DNA of 9,951 nucleotides from Bacillota bacterium. Lineage in GTDB: Bacteria; Bacillota_I; Bacilli_A; Acholeplasmatales; Acholeplasmataceae. The notes under the pieces are model-generated. The model did not search any database, had not been told where the DNA came from, and saw only the letters and a list, made by a program, of their open reading frames with translations. Each line of letters starts with the position of its first letter. Position 1 is the stretch's first letter. The translations under genes and the position numbers were made by a program. The stretch lies in the NCBI GenBank assembly GCA_006226985.1, contig SBGC01000137.1, forward strand, positions 1-9,951. Direction: 5' to 3'. Below are positions 1 through 6,278 of the stretch, piece after piece.

Positions 1-491
1 CAAGTCTCCCATATATCATAGAATTTTCGCGCAATGATACCTGTTAAGATACCCGCAGGTATTGATAAGAATAACATAATGGGTAGATATGCAACAACTG
101 CAATACTTCCGATAACAAAGATCCCTGCAGCAATCTGTCCTATAGTATGAAAGATTGAGCCGATGACGCTTACACCAAGAATTCCAAAGAAATTAGTTTT
201 CTTAAAGAATCCCATAGCTAGAGTTGCAACAACAGCACCACTTAAACTCATATAAAAGATGGGTCCTAAGAGTTTACCACTTAAAATAGCAACAAGTAAT
301 ACACGTGCTATTGTCAAAGTGATGCCGTCTTTAAATGAATAAACATAAATAATGATGAGTGTAACAACGTTCGCAAATCCTAGTTTTGCGCCAGGTACAG
401 GAATAACATTAATGGCTGATTCTATAATATTTAAAACAATGGCGATTGCTAAAAAGTTAGCAAGTAGTGTTAGTTTTCTAATGCGATCCAT
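1..491 (-). CDS. Gx transporter family / heptaprenyl diphosphate synthase component I-like membrane protein (3' end cut by window)
   Basis: I translated this open frame by hand. 163 codons run from the ATG at 491 to the window edge with no stop. The product is a multi-span hydrophobic protein starting MDRIRKLTLLANFLAIA, with the family motif VIPVPGAKLGFANVVTL (29-45) and GKLLGPIFYMSLSGA (72-86). These match the Hpre_diP_synt_I/Gx transporter family (PF07456), whose membrane fold resembles ECF transporter S components; the usual length is about 170 residues, so only a few are probably missing. The real substrate is unknown. The family is often next to polyprenyl synthase genes, and a relative (EetB, from memory) belongs to the Listeria electron transfer locus. 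It follows the NusG_II stop by 2 nt (TAATAATG) with only a weak GGTG ribosome site, suggesting coupled translation. Confidence 0.85.
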   Translation of the reverse strand, partial: MDRIRKLTLLANFLAIAIVLNIIESAINVIPVPGAKLGFANVVTLIIIYVYSFKDGITLTIARVLLVAILSGKLLGPIFYMSLSGAVVATLAMGFFKKTNFFGILGVSVIGSIFHTIGQIAAGIFVIGSIAVVAYLPIMLFLSIPAGILTGIIARKFYDIWET

Positions 492-493
492 TA

Positions 494-979
494 TTACACC
501 ACAAAATCTGGAATTGATTCATCATATTCCCTTTCAAATTCTACTCTGATTCGGTTGGGCAAACAGATAAGAGGTTTACCTGTTGATGTTCCTTCCAAGC
601 TGCAAATATTATTAGGACTTGATTCCTCAATTATCTTTACACTTCGTTGTCCAAAGTTGTATTGTATGACAACAATTTGTCTTCTTCCATCCACCTTATA
701 ATCGCCTAATAAAGTGATTGTCCTGTTGTTTGAATCAATGATGGGAAACACATCATCATAGTCTCCTGGAACTTCTTGTTTTCGATGTGTAACGACCTGT
801 TTATCAAAATCAATAGATGCTATAGGTTCATCTGAGTTGCCATAATAAATATGGGCAACAGCGGCGTCGTTTCCATAAGCAAAATAATTAAAATACGCAA
901 AAACACTACCCACAACAACGAGCAGTACTAGGACTAAAATGATATCTCTTTTATTTTGCGTTTTGTTTTTTATTGCCAT
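494..979 (-). CDS. NusG domain II-containing membrane protein
   Basis: This 161-residue protein has a lysine-rich cytoplasmic N-terminus, one membrane helix (about 13-32) and an extracytoplasmic domain. The C-terminal part, NICSLEGTSTGKPLICLPNRIRVEF, with C126 and C139, matches the NusG_II family (PF07009), which despite its name is not the transcription factor. In Firmicutes such genes often sit beside apbE and Gx-transporter genes. As I recall, EetA of the Listeria extracellular electron transfer locus is of this general kind, but that should be checked. Function is unknown; a role in flavin or quinone electron transfer at the outer face is inferred from the neighbours. The start at 979 has GAGGA upstream and overlaps the apbE stop. 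Confidence 0.82.
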   Translation of the reverse strand: MAIKNKTQNKRDIILVLVLLVVVGSVFAYFNYFAYGNDAAVAHIYYGNSDEPIASIDFDKQVVTHRKQEVPGDYDDVFPIIDSNNRTITLLGDYKVDGRRQIVVIQYNFGQRSVKIIEESSPNNICSLEGTSTGKPLICLPNRIRVEFEREYDESIPDFVV

Positions 980-2199
980 TAAAAATCCTCATCTATATCA
1001 TTAATTAAATACTTAGATATTGTACGATCTTGGTTGAATGTAATGATATCTATTTGCAATTCTTCTTGGTGTTCAAGTATCCAAGCTTCAAGTTCAGCTT
1101 TTGGCATTGAGAATAATGCAGTAGAAAGTGCATCTAATAATCCTGCATTAGGACCTATTAAAGTTACCGTGTGATAAAAATGTGCTGGCTGTTTTGTTAG
1201 TGGTGATACGATATGATGATATCTGTTGCCACCATAAATGACGTATTTTTCATAGTTTCCACTTGTTGTAATACTATTATTACTCGTATAAAAAGTTCCA
1301 TACGCTTCTGAATAGTTTGGACCTAAAATAGGATTAGCTAATTCAATCCAATATTTACCACTTTCACGAATCGGATGTTTTCCAACAACAATAGAACTAG
1401 ATCCCGCACTCACTGAGAAATATTCAATACCTAACTCTACGAATAAATCATAGACTTTTTGTGTTGCATATCCTTTTGAGATTGCACCTAAGTCTAGTTT
1501 AATGTCTTCACCTTGTATTTCAATATAATACTTTTGATTTTCTTCTGTAAGAATGATGTTAAAATCTTCAGTATCTATTTGATTTACTTTATCAATTGTT
1601 AAATTAAAGGCTTCTGTAGTGATATCTTGTTTATATTCATAAAATGCGAATGTATCTGTATAATTTTCAACTGAAATACGACCGTTTTGCAAGTTAATTC
1701 CAGTGACTTCTACATAGACCTCATCATCCAGTAAAAATACAGTATCGCCGATTTGTGGGTCTTCTTCTGGCGTAATAATATCTTTCCAAGCATCAACCAC
1801 TTTTCCAATCGATATATCGAAATATCCATTGGATAATGACTTAATCTCTTCAGCATACACAAGTAAATCATATAATTCTTTATCAATCTCTAACTTTTGA
1901 TTCTTCTGCTGATTAATTGAATAGATATTCTCCAAATAATCAGAATTTTCATCTAATGGATCATAGCTGGTTGTTAATTCATGATACATGCGATATATAC
2001 TTTCTACTTGGTCTCTAACACTATGGGCTTCTTCTTCAGTTTCAGTAGAAATGTTAATCGCAATATATGCATACATATAGTCATTATTAAAAGAGAAACT
2101 ATAATCAAATCTGTCTTCAGTAATTTCACCTTCATTTTGACAAGAAACAACAAATAATGAGGCTAATAGAAGCATCAAAATTAAGTATATTTTTTTCAC
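979..2199 (-). CDS. apbE: FAD:protein FMN transferase, lipoprotein (ApbE family)
   Basis: ApbE-family enzymes move FMN from FAD onto a Thr/Ser of target proteins outside the cytoplasm, here most likely RnfD and the RnfG copies. With the GTG start the protein has 406 residues. A lipoprotein signal peptide ends in the lipobox VVSC with C20. Family motifs are GYFDISIGKVVDAW (125-138), LDLGAISKGYA (235-245), SAGSSS (264-269, usually NAGG), TSGNYEKY (312-319), RYHHIVSP (326-333) with the conserved His pair but Ser where Asp is usual, and LDALSTAL (355-362) with the metal-site Asp and Thr. About 35 extra residues appear to lie between the FD and LDLG motifs. An upstream ATG at 2223 would give 414 residues but lacks a ribosome site. 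The stop overlaps the next ATG (TAATG). Confidence 0.93.
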   Translation of the reverse strand: MKKIYLILMLLLASLFVVSCQNEGEITEDRFDYSFSFNNDYMYAYIAINISTETEEEAHSVRDQVESIYRMYHELTTSYDPLDENSDYLENIYSINQQKNQKLEIDKELYDLLVYAEEIKSLSNGYFDISIGKVVDAWKDIITPEEDPQIGDTVFLLDDEVYVEVTGINLQNGRISVENYTDTFAFYEYKQDITTEAFNLTIDKVNQIDTEDFNIILTEENQKYYIEIQGEDIKLDLGAISKGYATQKVYDLFVELGIEYFSVSAGSSSIVVGKHPIRESGKYWIELANPILGPNYSEAYGTFYTSNNSITTSGNYEKYVIYGGNRYHHIVSPLTKQPAHFYHTVTLIGPNAGLLDALSTALFSMPKAELEAWILEHQEELQIDIITFNQDRTISKYLINDIDEDF

Positions 2200-2203
2200 G
2201 AAA

Positions 2204-2210
2204 TCACCTC
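2204..2210 (-). promoter_or_regulatory. Ribosome binding site that fixes the apbE start
   Basis: GAGGTGA on the minus strand, followed by TTTC and GTG at 2199, is an excellent match to the 16S 3' end. The ATG at 2223, 24 nt further upstream, has no comparable site, so GTG is the preferred start. Confidence 0.8.
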
Positions 2211-2230
2211 TCTTTTTATTCATGACATAC

Positions 2231-2266
2231 GTAAAGAAAAGGACAGTAAATGTCCTAAATCTTTAC
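2231..2266 (-). other. Near-perfect hairpin between rnfB and apbE
   Basis: Bases 2231-2237 (GTAAAGA) pair with 2260-2266 (TCTTTAC), and 2240-2245 (AGGACA) pair with 2251-2256 (TGTCCT). This leaves a 5-nt loop and a small AA/AAA internal loop, so 13 bp pair in all. It spans the rnfB stop codon. On the transcript the 3' arm is not followed by a clean U-run, so it is not a classic terminator. RNA processing, transcript stabilisation, or partial attenuation between the rnf genes and apbE are possible roles. Confidence 0.6.
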
Positions 2267-2572
2267 ATCAATAATTGATCCATCTGGATTTGGATGATCC
2301 TTAAGATACTCTAAAATAGGATTAAAGTGCTTATCAACTTTTCCTGGTTTACATCTTGATACGTTTTTAACCTCACCGTTGATAATACCAGTAGCAAACG
2401 CTCGACAACCTGGTGTTCCACACGCGCCACAGTTATAATTTGGTAACAGTTTCTCGATATCATCAATTCTTTCGTCTTCTTTTACAGTTAAATACTGATT
2501 CGCCAGTGAAAGAACGACGCCTAATAAAATACCAAGTACGCCAAGTACGATAAATGGGTAAATAAAGTCCAT
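2255..2572 (-). CDS. rnfB: Short RnfB: membrane helix plus one [4Fe-4S] domain, no ferredoxin domain
   Basis: RnfB is normally the subunit that accepts electrons from ferredoxin, passing them through several [4Fe-4S] clusters. Here it has 105 residues: a membrane helix (5-25), then the FeS domain LPNYNCGACGTPGCRAFA with C48-x2-C51-x4-C56 and C74 as the fourth ligand (SRCKPG). The usual C-terminal domain with two CxxCxxCxxxCP ferredoxin motifs is absent; common RnfB proteins are about 180 to over 300 residues. The stop at 2255 is followed by only 55 nt before apbE, so there is no room for a frameshifted remainder, and this looks like a natural short form rather than a sequencing error. The ATG at 2572 overlaps the upstream stop (TAATG). 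How reduced ferredoxin would dock without that domain is unclear. Confidence 0.9.
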   Translation of the reverse strand: MDFIYPFIVLGVLGILLGVVLSLANQYLTVKEDERIDDIEKLLPNYNCGACGTPGCRAFATGIINGEVKNVSRCKPGKVDKHFNPILEYLKDHPNPDGSIIDVKI

Positions 2573-2781
2573 TATAGCTTGACCTCCTTCATAAATTCGA
2601 GTGCTTCTTTGAAGCTGCCATGACATCCGCCAGTTGTTGTACTGCATGTACCGCATGTTTGTGCTTCATTGTAAGCTTCTTTACATGACTCAGGGACTGC
2701 AACTTTAGCATTAAGTGCCATTGCTAAAATATAAATACCTATAAATCCACTGAGGATACCTACTAATATCAATATTTGCAT
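2572..2781 (-). CDS. Small single-span membrane protein with four cysteines, Rnf-associated, unknown function
   Basis: I do not recognise this 69-residue protein. It has one N-terminal membrane helix (about 3-22, almost uncharged) followed by a soluble tail with C33, C43, C46 and C53; the core is CGTCSTTTGGC. Lysines just after the helix suggest that the tail faces the cytoplasm. Four cysteines in 21 residues next to an iron-sulfur complex suggest a metal or Fe-S site, but the spacing (x9, x2, x6) is not one I can assign to a family. It is a real gene: it is coupled to rnfA by TAATG behind an AGGT-type site, and to rnfB by TAATG, with rnfB's AAGGAGGT ribosome site in its last codons. It could be an extra Rnf subunit, for example one carrying a cluster that short RnfB lacks, or an assembly factor. 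Both are inferences. Confidence 0.8.
   Translation of the reverse strand: MQILILVGILSGFIGIYILAMALNAKVAVPESCKEAYNEAQTCGTCSTTTGGCHGSFKEALEFMKEVKL
2582..2589 (-). promoter_or_regulatory. Ribosome binding site that fixes the rnfB start
   Basis: AAGGAGGT on the minus strand lies 9 nt before the ATG at 2572. It selects the MDFIYPF start over the in-frame ATG at 2656, which has no such site and would add 28 residues unlike any RnfB. Confidence 0.85.
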
Positions 2782-3353
2782 TAGATAATACCTGCCAATC
2801 CCATAAAGGCCATTGCCATAAGTCCTGCTGTAACCATTGCTATTGGCATACCTTTTAATGCTTTAGGTACTGGTTGTGAATCTAAACGCATACGAATTGC
2901 CGTAAACGTAATAATGATAAATGCATATCCTAAACCTGATCCTAACGCAAATGTTAATGCTTCTACATAGGATTGTGGGTTTGCAACGTTTGTTAGTGCA
3001 ACACCTAGAACAGCACAGTTAGTTGCAATTAATGGTAAATAAACACCAAGTGCTTTATATAAACTTTGAGAAAATCTCTTAATAACTAATTCTGTTAATT
3101 GTACTAAAGATGCAATGACTAAAATGAATGCAATTGTATCAATATAACGAATATTAAGTGGTACAAGTACATAATGATAGAGTGGGAATGTGATAACTGC
3201 TGATAAGAAAATGACAACAATAACAGCAAGTCCCATGCCCACAACAGACTTCATCTTCGTTGAAACACCAAAGAATGAGCATAGTCCTAAGAACTGCATC
3301 AATACGATGTTATTGACTAACATCGAAGAAATTAATAGTGCTAGTAAGTTCAT
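2781..3353 (-). CDS. rnfA: Rnf electron transport complex subunit A
   Basis: RnfA is the NqrE/RnfA-family integral membrane partner of RnfE. The 190 residues are the normal family length, with six predicted helices. The two cysteines that bind the shared intramembrane iron-sulfur centre are visible as C25 (QFLGLCSFFGVS) and C113 (PLIATNCAVLGVAL). The segment TFALGSGLGYAFIIITFTAIRMRL (positions about 134-157) is a typical RnfA stretch. The ATG at 3353 overlaps the rnfE TAA (TAATG) and follows an AAAGGAG ribosome site inside rnfE. The stop again overlaps the next gene by TAATG. Nothing is missing, so this subunit appears fully functional. Confidence 0.96.
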   Translation of the reverse strand: MNLLALLISSMLVNNIVLMQFLGLCSFFGVSTKMKSVVGMGLAVIVVIFLSAVITFPLYHYVLVPLNIRYIDTIAFILVIASLVQLTELVIKRFSQSLYKALGVYLPLIATNCAVLGVALTNVANPQSYVEALTFALGSGLGYAFIIITFTAIRMRLDSQPVPKALKGMPIAMVTAGLMAMAFMGLAGII

Positions 3354-4039
3354 TATTTCTTAGCTCCTTTCTTTTGACGATAAGCTGTAATAATTGCTAG
3401 AATAATACCAATAACTAGAAATGCTCCTGGAGGTTGAACTAAAATTGAGTATGCATATTTATCCAATCCAGCATTTCCTAAGAATGTATATTCAAATCCT
3501 AATGGTAATGTTTGTCCTAAAATGATTTGTCCTGTTCCTAAAAATTCTCTAAAGAATCCAACTATAGAAAGTGATAATGCAAATCCAAGTGCAACACCAA
3601 ATCCATCGAGTGCAGAAGGCAATACACCATTTTTAGAAGCAAATGCTTCAGCTCTACCAAACACAACGCAGTTAACTGTGATGAGTGCGATAAACACACC
3701 AAGTTCAGATGCTAATGCTGGTGCAAACGCATCAACTAACATCTTAAGAACAGTTACTTCTGTTGCAATAATAATTACATAAACTGGAATACGTACAGTT
3801 GATGGTACAAGCTTACGAATCGATGATACGGAGGTATTTGTTAATGTCAATACGATCATAACTAAAATACCCATACCAAATGCACCTTCAAAGGTTGATG
3901 TCACAGCTAAAGCTGGACACATACCTAATACCATCACAAAGATACCATTTTCTTTTAAGATACCTTTAGTAAATACTTCCCATAATGATTGTTCTTTTTC
4001 TTCAACTTTTTTAGCTGGAGATTTTTTCGCTTCTGTCAT
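3353..4039 (-). CDS. rnfE: Rnf electron transport complex subunit E
   Basis: RnfE is an integral membrane subunit of the NqrD/RnfE family. It pairs with RnfA in an inverted arrangement, and the two together hold an intramembrane iron-sulfur centre. The 228 residues contain about six membrane helices. The expected cysteines are present: C41 in LGMCPALAVT and C124 in TVNCVVFGRAEAFA, both highly typical contexts. Other family marks are GFFREFLGTGQI (161-172) and LVQPPGAFLVIG (200-211). The first 20 or so residues form a charged Lys/Glu-rich cytoplasmic extension (MTEAKKSPAKKVEEKEQ) not needed for the fold. The start at 4039 lies in an ATGA overlap with the rnfG paralog, and the TAA stop shares a base with the rnfA ATG. 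Confidence 0.96.
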   Translation of the reverse strand: MTEAKKSPAKKVEEKEQSLWEVFTKGILKENGIFVMVLGMCPALAVTSTFEGAFGMGILVMIVLTLTNTSVSSIRKLVPSTVRIPVYVIIIATEVTVLKMLVDAFAPALASELGVFIALITVNCVVFGRAEAFASKNGVLPSALDGFGVALGFALSLSIVGFFREFLGTGQIILGQTLPLGFEYTFLGNAGLDKYAYSILVQPPGAFLVIGIILAIITAYRQKKGAKK

Positions 4040-5271
4040 CCTAATACAACCTCCTTCAAGTCTTCAAGTAAATCAATCATCAAGTTTCTTGATCTAGCAG
4101 TTGATCCAGCGAGTATGTCTGCACCATGGGTACGAACAATTGCTAAATCAACACCTTCATATTCGACAGCAAAATCAAGAGATGCTGTATAATAACCACC
4201 TTTAGAGTGATTGTACTCAGCTGATGGTAAATCAATTTGTAGAATGATATTATCTAAGTCAAGCGCAACATATAAGCTTATGTCACCACTTAAAACATCG
4301 TAATCATTGTAGATAGTTGTTCCTGTTAACTTATAGATAGTTCCTACTGCAACATCGTTTAATGTCACATCATATTTTTCTAATACTGTTGCTGTTGCTG
4401 CAAATGAGTTATCTTTGATGCTTACATAGCCATTGCCAAACGCATCATCAAACACTTGAATTTCAGCACCAGTAACCGTTAATGTTACAGGAATTGATGT
4501 TGTATGATTGTCAGAGTCAGTCACTTGTACAGTATAATTATATGTTCCCGGAGCAGTTAAGTTTACTGTATCGAATCCGATAACTTCGATATCTTCTGTT
4601 AAATCACCATCTTGGTAATCATAAGCTGTGATTCCTTCAAGTGGTTCAAATGTACCATCTTTTTCGACAGCCACAACAACTTCAACACCAATAAGCATCG
4701 GATCTTGAGGAATTCCATTTTCGTGGAAGTCAATGGCAAGTAAGACCATTTCTTTAATCCAGTTAGTTGTATTAGTTGCAGTCATACCTGACATTAAATC
4801 AGTGTTTGTAGCATCATAAGGTGCAATCGCTGCAACTTCACTTGCTGGAACATTTTTTAAAACCGTTTTAATATATCGCTGAATACCTGAAATTGTCCAA
4901 TTAGATTGAACAAGCTCGACGATTTCAACAGTAACTAAATCATTTTGATCAATACCAACAAGTAATTCTAAATAGCCATTTGTATCATCTGGACCTGTAA
5001 TACCATAAGTATTTTTCATGATAACAGTATAGACAGTTCCTACCAATTGATTACTGTTGTTATATGCTTCTTCCTTTGAATTAACAATCATGTAGATGTT
5101 TTCATCGGGAATAGGTTGTATACTTTCTTTATTCTTTAGTGTTACAACTTGATTGAATAGTAGATCTTCTGGAGCATTAGGTACAACTTGTGTAGCAGCA
5201 ACAACGAGAAGCAACCCTACAACAATCATGATCGCTGCATTAATGATTAAAACTAAATTTTCGCGTTTCAT
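4036..5271 (-). CDS. RnfG-like paralog, second copy, two FMN-binding-type domains split by an Ig-like domain
   Basis: This is a paralog of the preceding rnfG, 411 residues long. It has an N-terminal membrane helix (6-28), then a FMN_bind-like domain (about 65-180) whose motif reads TDLMSGMTAT (T164 in the acceptor position, with Ala replaced by Met). A beta-rich segment (190-268) resembles DUF5011/HYR immunoglobulin-like domains (AYDYQDGDLTEDI, then APGTYNYTVQVTDSD). A second FMN-type domain (about 281-411) contains SAEYNHSKGGYY and DILAGSTARSRNL (T391). It probably sits on the outer face of the membrane as an extra subunit or extension of the Rnf complex. It overlaps the first copy by ATGA and rnfE by ATGA. 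Its codons for LKEV contain the AAGGAGG ribosome site of rnfE. The paralogy is clear; flavin loading at the altered motifs is unproven. Confidence 0.88.
   Translation of the reverse strand: MKRENLVLIINAAIMIVVGLLLVVAATQVVPNAPEDLLFNQVVTLKNKESIQPIPDENIYMIVNSKEEAYNNSNQLVGTVYTVIMKNTYGITGPDDTNGYLELLVGIDQNDLVTVEIVELVQSNWTISGIQRYIKTVLKNVPASEVAAIAPYDATNTDLMSGMTATNTTNWIKEMVLLAIDFHENGIPQDPMLIGVEVVVAVEKDGTFEPLEGITAYDYQDGDLTEDIEVIGFDTVNLTAPGTYNYTVQVTDSDNHTTSIPVTLTVTGAEIQVFDDAFGNGYVSIKDNSFAATATVLEKYDVTLNDVAVGTIYKLTGTTIYNDYDVLSGDISLYVALDLDNIILQIDLPSAEYNHSKGGYYTASLDFAVEYEGVDLAIVRTHGADILAGSTARSRNLMIDLLEDLKEVVLG
4048..4079 (-). repeat. 32-bp direct repeat, copy 2 (3' end of second rnfG paralog)
   Basis: This is an exact copy of 5280-5311 in the same reading frame. 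It encodes the matching C-terminal residues and supplies the ribosome site for rnfE. Duplication of an rnfG gene together with its embedded ribosome site, or selection on both protein and ribosome site, would explain it. Confidence 0.9.
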
Positions 5272-6278
5272 GGTAGAATAACCTCCTTCAAGTCTTCAAG
5301 TAAATCAATCACTAAGTTTCTACTACGAGCGGTTGCTCCTGCAAGGATTGTATCTCCAATGGTGCGGACATCTGCGAGATTTTCATCTGTAAATTCACCT
5401 AAGAAAGTGAGTGTTTGTGAGTAATAACCACCTTTTGAATGGTTATATTCTGCCGATGGTGCAGTAATAAGTAAAATATTATTTTCGTTATCAACATGAA
5501 CATAAAGTGTGATTGAAGCACTAGCTCCACCATCTTCTTCAGATTGGTATTGCGATGTACCTGTGAGTTTATAAATATAACCTAACACTTCTCCACCAGA
5601 TGTACGTGTAACAATTTGACGTGATAACACTGTAGCGGTCGCTTGACTTGCAAAAGCTGCATCATCAGTCTGTGTTGTAAATGCTTGATATAATTGATCA
5701 ATAGGTTCTGTAAACTCAGGTTCTGGTTGTGAATTAGCAAATTCAGTTGCTACATCAGCAAACATTGCTTTTAATGTATTGAGTGAACCTGTAGCACCTG
5801 TTTCTAAATCAGCTACGACACCTAAATTACTTACGTTAAGTCCTACAAAGTCTTGAAGATTTCTTGTTGTTGCATCGGTTTTATACGTTTGTTCAAGTGT
5901 AATAAATGATGCACCGAGAATTTCTCCAGTACTACTTACACTCACTACAAATCGCATTTGACCGAATTTATTCGTTTGGTAAACTTCATAAATGAACGCT
6001 ATCGTTTGTTTTGTTTCATCATTGAGTTCTTTATCAAAAACTTCAACTTTACTTACTAGTGAACTAGGTGCTCCATCTAGAAGTGCTACTTCTTCAAAAC
6101 TTACAAGTTCTGGAACAACTTCTTGATAAGCAGCTAGCTTAGCACGATATACATTGTCTTCAATAATGGGAGCAGTAATAGCATTAACTCCACCAATAAG
6201 TAATCCACAAACTAAAGCGACAATTGTTAGAACAACTGTGTAATGTATCAGTGGTTTTTCTGCAAATAATTTTTTCAT
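5268..6278 (-). CDS. rnfG: RnfG-type subunit, first copy, with two FMN-binding domains
   Basis: RnfG is anchored by one N-terminal membrane helix and exposes a covalently flavinylated FMN_bind domain outside the cytoplasm. Here the helix is residues 11-36. The first FMN domain (about 95-180) holds the flavinylation motif DLETGAT, with T163 as the likely FMN acceptor. A second FMN-type domain (about 205-336) ends with DTILAGATARSRNL, where T316 could be a second acceptor. At 336 residues the protein is clearly longer than common RnfG (around 200), and the added C-terminal domain accounts for this. The last ~100 residues are about 60% identical by eye to the next gene. It starts at 6278 in a TAATG overlap with rnfD behind AGGAGGTG, and ends in an ATGA overlap with the second copy. 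The RnfG assignment is firm; double flavinylation is inferred. Confidence 0.9.
   Translation of the reverse strand: MKKLFAEKPLIHYTVVLTIVALVCGLLIGGVNAITAPIIEDNVYRAKLAAYQEVVPELVSFEEVALLDGAPSSLVSKVEVFDKELNDETKQTIAFIYEVYQTNKFGQMRFVVSVSSTGEILGASFITLEQTYKTDATTRNLQDFVGLNVSNLGVVADLETGATGSLNTLKAMFADVATEFANSQPEPEFTEPIDQLYQAFTTQTDDAAFASQATATVLSRQIVTRTSGGEVLGYIYKLTGTSQYQSEEDGGASASITLYVHVDNENNILLITAPSAEYNHSKGGYYSQTLTFLGEFTDENLADVRTIGDTILAGATARSRNLVIDLLEDLKEVILP
5280..5311 (-). repeat. 32-bp direct repeat, copy 1 (3' end of first rnfG)
   Basis: This 32-bp segment is identical to 4048-4079. It encodes the C-terminal DLLEDLKEV residues of the first RnfG and contains AAGGAGGTT, the ribosome site of the next gene. 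The flanking bases differ (5279 versus 4047, 5312 versus 4080), so identity stops sharply at both ends. Confidence 0.9.

Noticed and set aside
352..549. Plus-strand frame at 352-549
   Set aside because: It lies antisense to the Gx-type gene and the end of the NusG_II gene, both of which are supported by family motifs.
2231..2266. Intrinsic terminator after rnfB
   Set aside because: The stem is AT-rich in its outer half and the 3' side continues GTATGTCATG without a U-run; apbE follows directly.
2255..2572. rnfB as a frameshifted pseudogene
   Set aside because: No ferredoxin-domain remnant is seen in the 55 nt before apbE, and the FeS motif and ribosome site are intact.
2571..2576. TATAAT before rnfB as an internal promoter
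   Set aside because: It includes the rnfB ATG itself, so a transcript from it would lack the start; chance in AT-rich sequence.
2573..2656. Longer rnfB start at 2656
   Set aside because: It would overlap the 69-residue gene in another frame, adds 28 residues without RnfB character, and lacks a ribosome site; the ATG at 2572 has AAGGAGGT and a TAATG overlap.
4036..5271. Mollicute code with TGA as tryptophan
   Set aside because: TGA ends both rnfG genes exactly in ATGA stop-start overlaps, and conserved tryptophans use TGG, so TGA is a stop.
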